From Pseudomonas sp. FP2309 (GTDB taxonomy: Bacteria; Pseudomonadota; Gammaproteobacteria; Pseudomonadales; Pseudomonadaceae): a DNA stretch of 64,000 nt. Where the stretch lies: positions 2,719,501 through 2,783,500 of the forward strand of contig NZ_CP117439.1 of the NCBI RefSeq assembly GCF_030687575.1. The letters are read 5' to 3'. Below the pieces are notes generated by a model. The model saw only the letters and a list, made by a program, of their open reading frames with translations. It was not told the DNA's origin and did no database searches. This document shows, in pieces, positions 53,842 to 63,182 of this stretch. The stretch's first letter is position 1. The number at the start of each line of letters is the position of its first letter. The position numbers and the translations under genes were made by a program.

Positions 53842-54510
53842 ATGCAATTTGCTCCCGCTTACGTGGACCGCCAGCCGCTTACAGCCGAGGAGGAGGCCTA
53901 CAACTTCCTGCTCGACGCTATCTGCGGCGGCCGCTACCGCAAAGGCGACCGACTGATCGCCGAGGACATCGCCAGCGAGATCGGCATGAGCCGCATGCCG
54001 GTGCGCGAAGCGTTCCGTCGATTGGATGCACAGGGCCTGGTGACGCTGCGGCCCAACCGTGGCGCAGTCGTCAGTGGCTTGGATATTGAAGAGCTGCAAG
54101 AAGTGTTTGAGATGCGCAGCGCCCTGGAGGGCCTGGCGGTGCGGGTTGCGGTCAGCCGCATCGGCGAGCGACAAATGGCCGCTCTGGAGCGGTTGCTCGA
54201 CGAGATGGATGACTACCGTGATGAGAGCGCCGCGTGGGTTCGTCGTCACCGCGCTTTTCACGAATACCTGTGCAGCCTCAGCGGGCGCCCGCGTTTGATG
54301 AAGCAGATTTCCGCGCTCTATTCATTGGTGGAAGCGCCCATGCGCTTGTGGCTGCAGCACAGCGAAAAACCCCTCAGCGCGCGCCAGGAACATGCGGTGA
54401 TCCTTGATGCGATTCGCGCCGGTGACGCCGCCCGCGCCGAAGCCGTGGTGCGCGAACACATCGAAAGCACCGTGCCGGCGTTGAGCCAATTTCTGCGATC
54501 GAAAAAATAA
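53842..54510 (+). CDS. GntR-family (FCD) transcriptional regulator
   Basis: A 222-residue regulator. N-terminal winged helix: YRKGDRLIAEDIASEIGMSR, MPVREAFRRLDAQGLVTLRP. C-terminal FCD domain: IEELQEVFEMRSALEGLAVR, RHRAFHEYLCSLSGRPRLMK and a terminal REHIESTVPAL. The His/Asp pattern of metal-binding FCD proteins is partly visible (RHRAFHE, EHIES). Start at ATG 53842 with AGGTG upstream; a TTG at 53812 lies within the candidate operator. It precedes the ABC transporter and gamma-glutamyltransferase genes and probably controls them. Confidence 0.88.
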   Translation: MQFAPAYVDRQPLTAEEEAYNFLLDAICGGRYRKGDRLIAEDIASEIGMSRMPVREAFRRLDAQGLVTLRPNRGAVVSGLDIEELQEVFEMRSALEGLAVRVAVSRIGERQMAALERLLDEMDDYRDESAAWVRRHRAFHEYLCSLSGRPRLMKQISALYSLVEAPMRLWLQHSEKPLSARQEHAVILDAIRAGDAARAEAVVREHIESTVPALSQFLRSKK

Positions 54511-54514
54511 GAGA

Positions 54515-54540
54515 GACGGGGCCTACCCCGTCCGTGTTTT
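54515..54540 (+). terminator. Terminator after the GntR gene
   Basis: GACGGGG (54515-54521) and CCCCGTC (54526-54532) form a perfect 7-bp stem with loop CCTA, followed by CGTGTTTT. It lies 4 bases after the regulator stop and would separate its transcript from the transporter genes. Confidence 0.75.
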
Positions 54541-54586
54541 GACTTTAGTCCTGCCCCCGTTACTCAACGAAGTGGAGTGTCTGGTC

Positions 54587-55396
54587 ATGCATAAACAACG
54601 CCGCGCCTTGCTGGTGGCTGTCACCCTGGGTCTCTGCACACAATGGGCGTTTGCCGCGCCCCAAGTGCCGGAGCGCTTGCAAAAAGTCGATAAGCTGACG
54701 TACTGCTCGGGCATGGATTCACCGCCCCTGGTGTCCTTCGATGAAGCCCAGAAGCCGCGTGGGCTCACCGTCGACCTGGGTCTGGAAATCGCTAAACGCC
54801 TGGGCAACAAGCAGGTGCAGTGGCGGGTGATTCCGTTCTCCGGCCTGGTGCCGGCGCTGCTCGCCCAGCAATGCGACATGATTGTCGATCAACTGTTCGA
54901 CAAACCCGAGCGCCGCCAGGTGATCGACATCGTCAACTACATGTATTCCAGCCAGTCGGTGGTGGTGCCCAAGGGCAACCCCAAAGGCATCAAGACCCTG
55001 GATGACCTGTCCACGCACAAGGTCGCGGTGCTCAACGGTTCCACCATCAAGACCCTGCTCGATACCCAGAACGAAAGCCTCGCCAAGGCCGGCAAACCAC
55101 CGATGAAACTGGTGGTGTACAACACCGACACCGACGCCTTCCAGGCCCTGCGCATCAGCCAGGTCGACGCCTACGGCACCACCGTGGAAACCGCCGGCTA
55201 TTACGCCGCGATGGCCCCGGACCTGTTCCAGGAAGGCGTGCCCGCGTTCAGTCGCATCCTCACCGGCCTGGGCATGCGCAAGGATGATCCGCAACTGACC
55301 GCCGCCGTGCAGCAGATCATCAGCGACATGCGCAGCGACGGCAGCTATCTGCAATTGCTCAACAAATGGCATGTCAGCAGCGACACACTCGACTGA
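54587..55396 (+). CDS. Polar amino acid ABC transporter substrate-binding protein
   Basis: A 269-residue periplasmic binding protein of the SBP_bac_3 class. Signal peptide to about residue 24 (WAFA-APQVP). Then LTYCSGMDSPPLVSFDEAQK, PRGLTVDLGLEIAKRLGNK, CDMIVDQLFDKPERRQVID, and LSTHKVAVLNGSTIKTLLD. The usual ligand-site Thr/Arg in 'TPER' is here KPER. Start at ATG 54587 with GGAG upstream. First gene of the transporter set, 12 bases before the permease. The ligand is unknown; context suggests a gamma-glutamyl compound. Confidence 0.88.
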   Translation: MHKQRRALLVAVTLGLCTQWAFAAPQVPERLQKVDKLTYCSGMDSPPLVSFDEAQKPRGLTVDLGLEIAKRLGNKQVQWRVIPFSGLVPALLAQQCDMIVDQLFDKPERRQVIDIVNYMYSSQSVVVPKGNPKGIKTLDDLSTHKVAVLNGSTIKTLLDTQNESLAKAGKPPMKLVVYNTDTDAFQALRISQVDAYGTTVETAGYYAAMAPDLFQEGVPAFSRILTGLGMRKDDPQLTAAVQQIISDMRSDGSYLQLLNKWHVSSDTLD

Positions 55397-55408
55397 GGTT
55401 CTACAACG

Positions 55409-56185
55409 ATGAATTTCAATTGGGATGTGTTCTGGCAGTACCTGCTGCAGCCCAGTGGGGTGTACCTCACCGGGCTGTGGCTGACCTGCCTGATCAGCGT
55501 ACTGGCCATGCTGCTCGGCTGTGCGCTGGGGTTGGCGGCGGCGCTGTTGCGCTTGTCGAAGAACCCGCTGTTGCACCTGCCTGTGCGCTTTTATGTATGG
55601 CTGATGCGCGGCACACCATTGCTGGTACAGATCGTGTTTCTGTACACCGCGCTGGCGGCGGGCGGGATCTTTCGCTTCGAGGACATTGAGCTGTTCGGTT
55701 TGATCGTCCCCGGCAATATCCAGGCAGCCATCATTGCTCTGGGCCTCAACGAAGGCGCCTATATGGCCGAGATCATCCGCGCCGGCATCGGCGCGGTGGA
55801 CAAGGGCCAATACGAAGCCGGACGTTCCCTGGGCATGGGCTTCGGCAAGCTGATGCGGCGCATTGTGCTGCCCCAGGCGTTCCGGGTGATCGTGCCGCCG
55901 CTGGGCAACGAGTTTAACGTGATGCTCAAGAACACCACGCTGGTCAGTGTGATCGGGGTGCAGGAGTTATTGCTCAGCACTCAGATGATCACCTCGGCGA
56001 CCTTCCGCGTGTTCGAGTTGTACCTGGTGGTAGCCCTTTACTTCCTGACGCTGACCACCCTGTGGGGCTTCTTCCAGCGCTGGCTCGAAAACCGCTTCGG
56101 CCAGTCCGATCGGCCGTCGGCGCCACCTCCGGCCGCCAGCCGCATGTTCGGTCGCAGCACCCTTAAACTGCTCAGGGGACGTTAA
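55409..56185 (+). CDS. Polar amino acid ABC transporter permease
   Basis: A 258-residue membrane protein with about five helices, HisM/GlnP type: [39 protein letters not shown], the EAA loop [20 protein letters not shown] then [20 protein letters not shown]. It probably forms a homodimer since only one permease gene is present. Followed 2 bases later by the ATPase gene. Confidence 0.9.
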   Translation: MNFNWDVFWQYLLQPSGVYLTGLWLTCLISVLAMLLGCALGLAAALLRLSKNPLLHLPVRFYVWLMRGTPLLVQIVFLYTALAAGGIFRFEDIELFGLIVPGNIQAAIIALGLNEGAYMAEIIRAGIGAVDKGQYEAGRSLGMGFGKLMRRIVLPQAFRVIVPPLGNEFNVMLKNTTLVSVIGVQELLLSTQMITSATFRVFELYLVVALYFLTLTTLWGFFQRWLENRFGQSDRPSAPPPAASRMFGRSTLKLLRGR

Positions 56186-56187
56186 CC

Positions 56188-56967
56188 ATGGCGCACCAAA
56201 GTGAAGAGTTGATCATTGAGGCGCTGGACGTTCAGAAATCGTTCGGCGAGTTGCAGATCCTCAAGGGCATCTCGCTGCAAGTTCGGCGCGGCGAAGTGGT
56301 GGTGTTGATCGGCGCTTCCGGCTCCGGCAAGACCACCTTTATTCGCTGCATCAACCTGCTCGAAGACATCCAGGGCGGGCGCATCCGCGTCAATGGCCGC
56401 GCCATGGGCTATCGCGAACGCAGCGACGGCAGCCTGGTGCGTGATTCGGAGCGCAACATCGCCCGTCAGCGCCGCGACATTGGCATGGTGTTCCAGCGCT
56501 TCAACCTGTTTCCGCACATGACCGCGCTGGAGAACATCATCGAAGCGCCGATCCAGGTGCTCGGCGTGCCGCGTGCCCAGGCGCTGGAACAGGCGCGTGG
56601 CTTACTGGCACGGGTCGGCCTGGCGGACAAGGCCAGCCATTATCCGTCGATGCTTTCCGGCGGCCAGCAGCAACGCGTGGCGATTGCCCGTGCGTTGGCG
56701 ATGAAACCCCAGGCGATGCTGTTCGACGAGCCCACCAGCGCCCTCGACCCGGAAACCGTCGGCGAGGTGCTGCAGGTGATGAAAGAGCTGGCCGAGGAGG
56801 GCATGACCATGGTGGTGGTCACCCATGAAATGGGCTTTGCCCGTGAAGTGGCGGACCGCGTGGTGGTGCTCGATCAGGGCGAGTTGATCGAACAAGGGCC
56901 GCCGGAGCAGATCTTCAGCCACCCCAGCCATCCGCGTACCCGGGCCTTTCTCAGCCGCGTGTTATGA
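56188..56967 (+). CDS. Polar amino acid ABC transporter ATPase
   Basis: A 259-residue ATPase of the GlnQ/HisP class. Walker [19 protein letters not shown] (residues about 46-62), Q-loop [18 protein letters not shown], signature [16 protein letters not shown], Walker [15 protein letters not shown]-loop [20 protein letters not shown]. All key residues are present. Powers uptake through the permease encoded just upstream. Confidence 0.95.
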   Translation: MAHQSEELIIEALDVQKSFGELQILKGISLQVRRGEVVVLIGASGSGKTTFIRCINLLEDIQGGRIRVNGRAMGYRERSDGSLVRDSERNIARQRRDIGMVFQRFNLFPHMTALENIIEAPIQVLGVPRAQALEQARGLLARVGLADKASHYPSMLSGGQQQRVAIARALAMKPQAMLFDEPTSALDPETVGEVLQVMKELAEEGMTMVVVTHEMGFAREVADRVVVLDQGELIEQGPPEQIFSHPSHPRTRAFLSRVL

Positions 56968-56989
56968 CCTTTTTTGAAGAGCCTTTGCC

Positions 56990-58600
56990 ATGTTGAAATT
57001 TTCTGCTCACGAGTACCCCTATCCGTCGCAGCGCCAGAGCGTATTTGCCCGCCGGGGCATGGTCGCGGCGTCGCAGCCGTTGGCCGCCCAGGCCGGTATC
57101 GAGATCATGCAAAAGGGCGGCAATGCCATCGATGCGGCCATTGCCACGGCGGCGGCACTCACCGTGGTGGAGCCCACCGGTTGCGGCTTGGGCGGTGATG
57201 CGTTTGCCCTGGTGTGGTGCAAGGGCCAGTTGCATGGCCTGAACGGCAATGGCCATGCGCCGGCCGCCTTGGGTATCGAGGCGGTCAAGGCCGCGGGTCA
57301 CACCCAGATGCCGTTGTATGGCTGGACCCCGGTCACGGTGCCCGGTTGTCCATCGGCCTGGGCGGAGCTGTCGCAACGTTTCGGCAAGCTGCCGTTTGCC
57401 GAGCTGCTGCAACCCGCCATCAGCCTGGCACGCGACGGTTTCCCGCTGTCGCCGGTGGTCGCGCATCAATGGCAGATCTCGTTGAACGAATTCAGCCCGC
57501 ACCGCGATGACGTGCTGCAGGCCTGGTTCGACACCTTCCTCATCGACGGGCGTGCACCTCAGGCGGGCGAGATATTCCGCAACCCGGCCCAGGCTCGCAC
57601 CCTGGAAGAACTGGCTGCCACGCGTTGCGAAAGCCTGTATCGCGGCGCGCTTGCCGAGCGCCTGGACGCGCATTCGCGGGCCAGCGGCGGTTACCTGCGC
57701 GCCACCGACCTGCACGACTACCGCGCCCAGTGGGTTGAGCCGATCCATGTCAATTATCGCGGCGTTGATGTCTGGGAGATCCCGCCCAGCGGCCAGGGCC
57801 TCGTTGCGTTGATGGCGCTGAAAATCCTCGAAGGCTTCAGCTTCGATCACCGCGACAGCCAACAGACCTGGCACCGCCAGCTGGAGGCGATGAAGCTGGC
57901 CTACAGCGATGGCCTGCACTACATCACCGATCCGGCGCACATGCGGGTGGCGGTGGCCGACCTGCTCAGCGACGCCTACAGCAGCCGTCGCCGTGAGCAG
58001 ATCGGCGAGCAGGCTCAGCCGCCCAAACCCGGCGATCCCCATGCCAGCGGCACGGTGTACCTGGCCACGGCGGATGCCGAAGGCAACATGGTCTCGTTTA
58101 TCCAGAGCAACTACCACGGCTTCGGCTCCGGCGTGGTACTGCCCGACAGCGGCATCGCCCTGCAGAATCGCGGGCAGGAATTCAGCCTCGATGAGTCCCA
58201 TTCCAATTGCCTGGCGCCGGGCAAGAAAACCTTCCACACCATCATCCCCGGCTTCCTCACCAAAGATGGCCAGGCCCTGGGACCCTTTGGCGTGATGGGC
58301 GGCTACATGCAGCCTCAGGGTCATGTGCAGATGGTGATGAACCTGGTGGACTTCGGCCTCAACCCCCAGGCCGCGCTGGATGCACCGCGTTGGCAGTGGT
58401 TGGGGGACATGAAGGTTGGCATTGAACACGGTGCTTCGCGCGAGCTGGTCAATGCGCTGGCGCGCCGTGGGCATAAGGTGCAGACCGACAGCGACCTCAC
58501 CGACTACGGGCGCGGCCAGATCATCCTGCGCGACCCGGTCAGCGGGGTGCTGTGTGGCGGTACTGAACCGCGCGCGGATTCCCATATCGCGACGTGGTAA
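56990..58600 (+). CDS. Gamma-glutamyltransferase-family hydrolase, cytoplasmic
   Basis: A 536-residue Ntn-hydrolase of the GGT family. The N-terminal part has RRGMVAASQPLAAQAGIEIM, QKGGNAIDAAIATAAALTVV and EPTGCGLGGDAFALVW. The autocleavage site lies at Thr355 in DPHASGTVYLATADAEGNMV, where classical GGTs have a T-T-H-motif. The small subunit contains NYHGFGSGVVLPDSGIALQN and TIIPGFLTKDG. No signal peptide, unlike E. coli Ggt, so it should act inside the cell on imported gamma-glutamyl substrates. It lies 22 bases after the ABC ATPase gene and is likely in its operon. Confidence 0.88.
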   Translation: MLKFSAHEYPYPSQRQSVFARRGMVAASQPLAAQAGIEIMQKGGNAIDAAIATAAALTVVEPTGCGLGGDAFALVWCKGQLHGLNGNGHAPAALGIEAVKAAGHTQMPLYGWTPVTVPGCPSAWAELSQRFGKLPFAELLQPAISLARDGFPLSPVVAHQWQISLNEFSPHRDDVLQAWFDTFLIDGRAPQAGEIFRNPAQARTLEELAATRCESLYRGALAERLDAHSRASGGYLRATDLHDYRAQWVEPIHVNYRGVDVWEIPPSGQGLVALMALKILEGFSFDHRDSQQTWHRQLEAMKLAYSDGLHYITDPAHMRVAVADLLSDAYSSRRREQIGEQAQPPKPGDPHASGTVYLATADAEGNMVSFIQSNYHGFGSGVVLPDSGIALQNRGQEFSLDESHSNCLAPGKKTFHTIIPGFLTKDGQALGPFGVMGGYMQPQGHVQMVMNLVDFGLNPQAALDAPRWQWLGDMKVGIEHGASRELVNALARRGHKVQTDSDLTDYGRGQIILRDPVSGVLCGGTEPRADSHIATW

Positions 58601-58651
58601 CTGGCGGTACAACAAGTCCGGCGCTTGCAGGCGTCCACACACCGGTCCTGG

Positions 58652-60322
58652 TTAAATCTTGAATTGCCGCAACAGGCCCTCAAGGCGATGACCGATGGCG
58701 TACAACTCATCGACCGTGTGGACGCCGCTCTGCGTCTGGTCGGCGACGTTTTCAATCGCGCGGGCAATCTGGTGCACGCTGCGGTTGATTTCCTCGGCGA
58801 CCGCGGTCTGCTCCTGGGCGGCGCTGGCGATCTGCGCGTTCATCGTATTGATTGTGACGATCAACGCCACCGCCTTGCCCAGTGACTGCCCGGCGTGCTC
58901 AGCGTGCACACTCGCGCTATTGCCCGCTGCGCCGGAGTGGCTCATCGCAGCGACCACCTTAGTGGTGGCCAGATTGAGCCGCTCGATCATCGCCTGAATT
59001 TCCTGGGTGCTCAGTTGCGTGCGGCTGGCCAGCGCGCGCACTTCGTCGGCCACCACGGCAAACCCGCGACCCGCGTCCCCGGCGCGTGCCGCTTCGATAG
59101 CGGCATTGAGTGCCAGAAGGTTGGTTTGCTCGGCAATCGAGCGGATCACATCCAGCACGGTGACAATGCCTTCCACATCGCCTTGCAGGCTTTTCAACGA
59201 GACGCCGCCCGCAGACAGGTCCTCGGTCAGGGTGCCCAGCCGGACGATGCTTTCATTGACGACCTGCCGTGCGTGCTCGGCCTGCACATCGGTTTCGCCT
59301 GCTGCATCTGACGCGCTCTGGGCACTGATGGCGACCTCGTGCGCCGCGGATGACATTTGATTGATTGCCGCGGCGACCTGCTCGGTTTCCTGGCGTTGCT
59401 GTTCCATGACCTGATCGATGCACTTGCTCTGCTCGGCCACCTGGGTGACCGACGTATTCAACGCTTTGGCCATGCCGACGATTTGGCTGACCAGCCCGTG
59501 GATCTTATCGACGAAGGCATTGAACGATACGGCCACCTGACCGAACTCGTCGTGGCTGACGGGCAAACGCCGCGTCAGGTCGCCTTCGCCCGCGGCGATT
59601 TCATCGAGGTGCTCGCGAATCCGCGACAGCGGGCGCAGGCTGTTTTTAACCAGTAGCAAGGCGAGCACGCCGGTGATCGCGAGCGCAATCAAAGCGATGA
59701 CGGTGATGCCATAGACGAGGCTGCGCACACGTTGATGGATTTCAGCTCGGACCTGAGCGACCTGGCGTTCGATGCTGTCCAGATTGATCGCAGTGACCAC
59801 CACCATGTCCCAGGCGGGCAGGTAGAAACTGTAAGCCAGTTTCGCAACGACCTTATCCGTATTGATCAGGGCCCCCGAATAATTGACGAAGTGGGTGTCA
59901 TTCTTTGCCGCAGCAACCATTTCTCGATTCAGGTAAATCCCGTTCTTGTCTTTACGGTCACTCATGTTGGTGCCGACGCCTTCGCTGCTGTCGCCCCGAA
60001 ACAGGCGAACGACCTGGCTGTCGTAGCCGATAAAATAGCCATCGTCGCCGTACTTCATTTTGGACAGTCGGGCGATGGCCGACGCGCGGGTGGCGGTGTC
60101 CCCGGTCTCGGCCTGGGCATAGAGTTCCGCCACGGCGGTACGGGCAAGGTTGGCGTAGTCTTTCAAGCGCTCCCGGCTTTCATTGAGCAGGCGCTCACGG
60201 GTCACGGTGACTTCCTGCTCGGCGCTCGACAGCAAGGTGGTACTCGTCGTCAGCGCCAGCACCGTGGATAACAGCACCACCGGGGCCAGCACCAGCATCA
60301 GGACTTTATTTTTAAACAGCAT
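58652..60322 (-). CDS. Methyl-accepting chemotaxis protein with a Cache domain
   Basis: A 556-residue receptor. TM1 about residues 7-30, a periplasmic single Cache-type domain (about 35-195: [55 protein letters not shown]), TM2 ([20 protein letters not shown]), HAMP ([20 protein letters not shown]) and signalling domain ([20 protein letters not shown]). GAGGAA lies 8 bases before the ATG. It is transcribed with, or next to, porin and carrier genes for organic acids, so its ligand may be such an acid; that is inference. No C-terminal pentapeptide. Confidence 0.9.
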   Translation of the reverse strand: MLFKNKVLMLVLAPVVLLSTVLALTTSTTLLSSAEQEVTVTRERLLNESRERLKDYANLARTAVAELYAQAETGDTATRASAIARLSKMKYGDDGYFIGYDSQVVRLFRGDSSEGVGTNMSDRKDKNGIYLNREMVAAAKNDTHFVNYSGALINTDKVVAKLAYSFYLPAWDMVVVTAINLDSIERQVAQVRAEIHQRVRSLVYGITVIALIALAITGVLALLLVKNSLRPLSRIREHLDEIAAGEGDLTRRLPVSHDEFGQVAVSFNAFVDKIHGLVSQIVGMAKALNTSVTQVAEQSKCIDQVMEQQRQETEQVAAAINQMSSAAHEVAISAQSASDAAGETDVQAEHARQVVNESIVRLGTLTEDLSAGGVSLKSLQGDVEGIVTVLDVIRSIAEQTNLLALNAAIEAARAGDAGRGFAVVADEVRALASRTQLSTQEIQAMIERLNLATTKVVAAMSHSGAAGNSASVHAEHAGQSLGKAVALIVTINTMNAQIASAAQEQTAVAEEINRSVHQIARAIENVADQTQSGVHTVDELYAIGHRLEGLLRQFKI

Positions 60323-60381
60323 GCTTGGGGTTCCTCACCTGAATCTGTAGGAAAGCGGCCGCAAGGGCCGCGATCGTCGAC

Positions 60382-61635
60382 TTACCAAAGGGCGATGTCA
60401 TAGGTGAGGTAGAGGCGGTTGCTGTCGCGGCCCCGGGAGAACTCAGAACGGTACACATAGTTGCGCATGCGCACGCCCAACCCCTTGAACGTGCCGGCCT
60501 GCACAACGTAGGCCAGCTCGGCGTCACGCTCCCATTCCTTGACCGTGGTGGTGGACTTGCCGTCATTGCCGCTCAGGTAGCGCGCGGAAAAGGTCAAGCC
60601 CGGCACGCCGACGGCGGCAAAGTTGTAGCCGTAGTTGAGCATCCAGGTCTTCTCGTCTTCCTCGATGAACTTGCCGATGCCGGCATTGCTGAACGAGTAG
60701 ACGGTTGCGCCGCTGATGTAGGGTAAACCGGCATCACCGCGAAGGGTCTGGTAGCCGCCGCCGACGGTATGGCCGGCGATCAGGTAGGACAATTGCCCAC
60801 TGAACATGTCGTTGTCGATTTTGCCGACGTAGGCGGAACCGCTGTCAACGCTGTTGAAATAACGCAGGTCGGTGGTCAGCACACCACCGGCCAGCGGCAG
60901 GTCGTGCTGGATGCCGGCGAACTGTTGTCGATAGAAGTCCTCGAGTTCGCCGTAAAAATAACTCAAGCGAATGTTTTTGCCCCATTTGTACTCGGCCCCG
61001 GCGTAGTTGAAATCGCCCGATTTCTCGCCGCTGTAGCCGTCCGGCACGATGGGCACGCTGTTGGTGGAGTCGCGCAGTTTGAAGCGGTCCAGATGCCCGC
61101 CGGTAACGGTCAGGTTCTCGATGTCGGTGCTGCTGATCTGGGTGCCTTGGTAGGTCTGGGGCAGCAAGCGTGCGTCGTTGTAAACGAGGACCGGTGTCTT
61201 CGGCAGCAAGGTGCCGTACTTCACGGTGGTTTTGGCGAACCGGGCTTTGGCGGTGGCGCCGGCACTGGCAAATTCGTCGGCCGCGCGCCCGTCATCATGC
61301 ACCGGCATGAGGCCGGTGCCGCTGCGTCCGCGTCCCGAGTCGAGCTTCACGCCATAGAGTCCCAGGGCGTCGACGCCGAAGCCGAGGGTGCCGGCGGTAA
61401 AGCCGGACTGATAGTCCAGCAGAAATCCCTGGGCCCACTCAGTGCGTTCGCTTTTTGCTGTTCTGGCCGCTCGCGCGCTCAAGCCATGCTCGTCGCGAAA
61501 GTTCTCGTTGAAGTACACATTGCGCAGTTGCAGCTTGAGCTTGCTGTCCTCGATGAAACCTTCTGCGTTGGCGCCCGCTACGGGTACCAGGCCTAACGCG
61601 CAAAACAAAGCCCGACGGGTATACACATGGTTCAT
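60382..61635 (-). CDS. OprD-family outer-membrane porin
   Basis: A 417-residue porin with a signal peptide (VPVAGANAEGF; cleavage near residue 24). OprD-family marks: FIEDSKLKLQLRNVYFNENF near the N-terminus, EWAQGFLLDYQSGFTAGTLG, FGVDALGLYGVKLDSG, and a C-terminal beta-strand ending with aromatic Trp (LYLTYDIALW). Start at ATG 61635. It lies 108 bases after the CitMHS gene on the same strand, fitting an uptake path for citrate or related acids across both membranes. Which acid is unknown. Confidence 0.9.
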   Translation of the reverse strand: MNHVYTRRALFCALGLVPVAGANAEGFIEDSKLKLQLRNVYFNENFRDEHGLSARAARTAKSERTEWAQGFLLDYQSGFTAGTLGFGVDALGLYGVKLDSGRGRSGTGLMPVHDDGRAADEFASAGATAKARFAKTTVKYGTLLPKTPVLVYNDARLLPQTYQGTQISSTDIENLTVTGGHLDRFKLRDSTNSVPIVPDGYSGEKSGDFNYAGAEYKWGKNIRLSYFYGELEDFYRQQFAGIQHDLPLAGGVLTTDLRYFNSVDSGSAYVGKIDNDMFSGQLSYLIAGHTVGGGYQTLRGDAGLPYISGATVYSFSNAGIGKFIEEDEKTWMLNYGYNFAAVGVPGLTFSARYLSGNDGKSTTTVKEWERDAELAYVVQAGTFKGLGVRMRNYVYRSEFSRGRDSNRLYLTYDIALW

Positions 61636-61743
61636 GGCAGATGACTCGTTGTTGTTATTTAAGGTATTTGAGGTATTGGGGCACAGGGCCACACGCGCCC
61701 CGTGAGTGAGGCGCGCTGGCAGGCAGCAGAGGTTGTGGGTGAA

Positions 61744-63048
61744 TCAGGTGAAGAGGCTGATGGCCCCGGTCAACAGAGCCAGCGCGGTGACGACCAGCGA
61801 GGTCAGTACGGCCCATTTGACCGTGGCCTTCTGGAAGTCGCCGATATCGCGATCGACCATGCCCACCAGCAACAGGGTCGAGGCAACCAATGGGCTCATC
61901 AGGTGAACGGGCTGGCCCAGGATCGAGGCGCGTGCGATTTCGACCGGGTCGATGCCATAGGCTGCGGCGGCATTGGCCAGGATCGGCACCACACCAAAAT
62001 AGTACGCGTCATTGGACAGCACGAACGTCAGCGGCATGCTGGTGATCGCCACCACCAACGGGAACAGGTGGCCCCAGGACGGCGGGATCCAGTCGACCAG
62101 GGTCTGCGCCAGGGCGTCAACCATCTTGGTGCCGGAAAAAATCCCGGCAAAGATACCGGCCGCAAACACCAGCAGCACCACGGTCATGGCATTGCCCGAG
62201 TGCGCCAGAATGCGTTCTTTCTGGATGTCCAATTGCGGGTAGTTGATCATCAGCGCCAGCACAAAGCCGATCAGGAACAGGATCGCCGAATGCATCAGCC
62301 CCATCACCAGGGCCACCATCACCGCGATCACCAGCACCAGGTTGACATAGGCCAGCTTCGGACGTTTGTGGGGCGTGTCTTCAAGAATCGCGTTGATGTA
62401 GCAATCGCCGCCGCCGCTTTGCAGCTGCACGTTGCCAATGCGCTTGCGCTCTGCGCGTCCCAGCAGGAACGCCGTGAAGATCACCCACAGGGCGCCGCCG
62501 ATCATGGTCGGCAGCAACGGCACGAAGTATTCGCCGGCATCCAGGCCCAGTGCGGCAATCGCCCGTGTGGCGGGGCCGCCCCAGGGCGTCATGCCGCTCA
62601 TGATACTCAACGACAGCATGGAGATGGTCGCCAGGATCATCGGGTTCATACCGATGCGTTTATACAGCGGCAGCATCGCGGCGCAGGTGATCATGTAGGT
62701 CGTCGTGCCGTCGCCGTCGAGCGCCACCAGCAACGACAGCAGGGCAGTGCCGACGGCGATCTTCATGGGGTCGCCATTGACGCGCTTGAGGATCTTGCGG
62801 ATCAGTGGGTCGAACAGGCCTGCGTCGATCATCAGGCCGAAAAACAGGATCGCAAACAGCAGCAGCGCGGCAGACGGTGCGACCATTTTCAGGCCGTCGA
62901 GCATCATCTTGCCGGTGGTACCGCCGAAACCACCGATCACCGCGAAGACGATCGGTACCACGGTGAGCGCGACGATCGGCGACAAGCGCTTCGTCATGAT
63001 GAGGAAGGTGAAGACGACCACCATGGCCAAGCCGAGGAAAGCGAGCAT
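61744..63048 (-). CDS. CitMHS-family citrate-type transporter
   Basis: A 434-residue membrane protein with about 12 hydrophobic segments. It matches the CitMHS family (metal-citrate:proton symporters such as CitM): LAFLGLAMVVVFTFLIMTKR, GDPMKIAVGTALLSLLVALD then GDGTTTYMITCAAMLPLYKR, MSGMTPWGGPATRAIAALGL and a late SNDAYYFGVVPILANAAAAY. It begins 134 bases after the DctA stop. With the porin downstream it forms a probable citrate uptake unit. Confidence 0.9.
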   Translation of the reverse strand: MLAFLGLAMVVVFTFLIMTKRLSPIVALTVVPIVFAVIGGFGGTTGKMMLDGLKMVAPSAALLLFAILFFGLMIDAGLFDPLIRKILKRVNGDPMKIAVGTALLSLLVALDGDGTTTYMITCAAMLPLYKRIGMNPMILATISMLSLSIMSGMTPWGGPATRAIAALGLDAGEYFVPLLPTMIGGALWVIFTAFLLGRAERKRIGNVQLQSGGGDCYINAILEDTPHKRPKLAYVNLVLVIAVMVALVMGLMHSAILFLIGFVLALMINYPQLDIQKERILAHSGNAMTVVLLVFAAGIFAGIFSGTKMVDALAQTLVDWIPPSWGHLFPLVVAITSMPLTFVLSNDAYYFGVVPILANAAAAYGIDPVEIARASILGQPVHLMSPLVASTLLLVGMVDRDIGDFQKATVKWAVLTSLVVTALALLTGAISLFT

Positions 63049-63182
63049 AGGACGATTCTCTTGTTGTTATCGTAAGAATGGCTGACGCCGACGCGCACGA
63101 GCCCTGACCCGCCGGGCGGCACAACGGCGCCAGGCGGGGAGGGGGTTCAGTCAAGTCAGGGAGTGGCGTTATCCGGGTTTCT

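Noticed and set aside
56951..58642. 563-codon frame on the minus strand
   Set aside because: Antisense shadow of the gamma-glutamyltransferase gene, whose motifs are clear on the plus strand.
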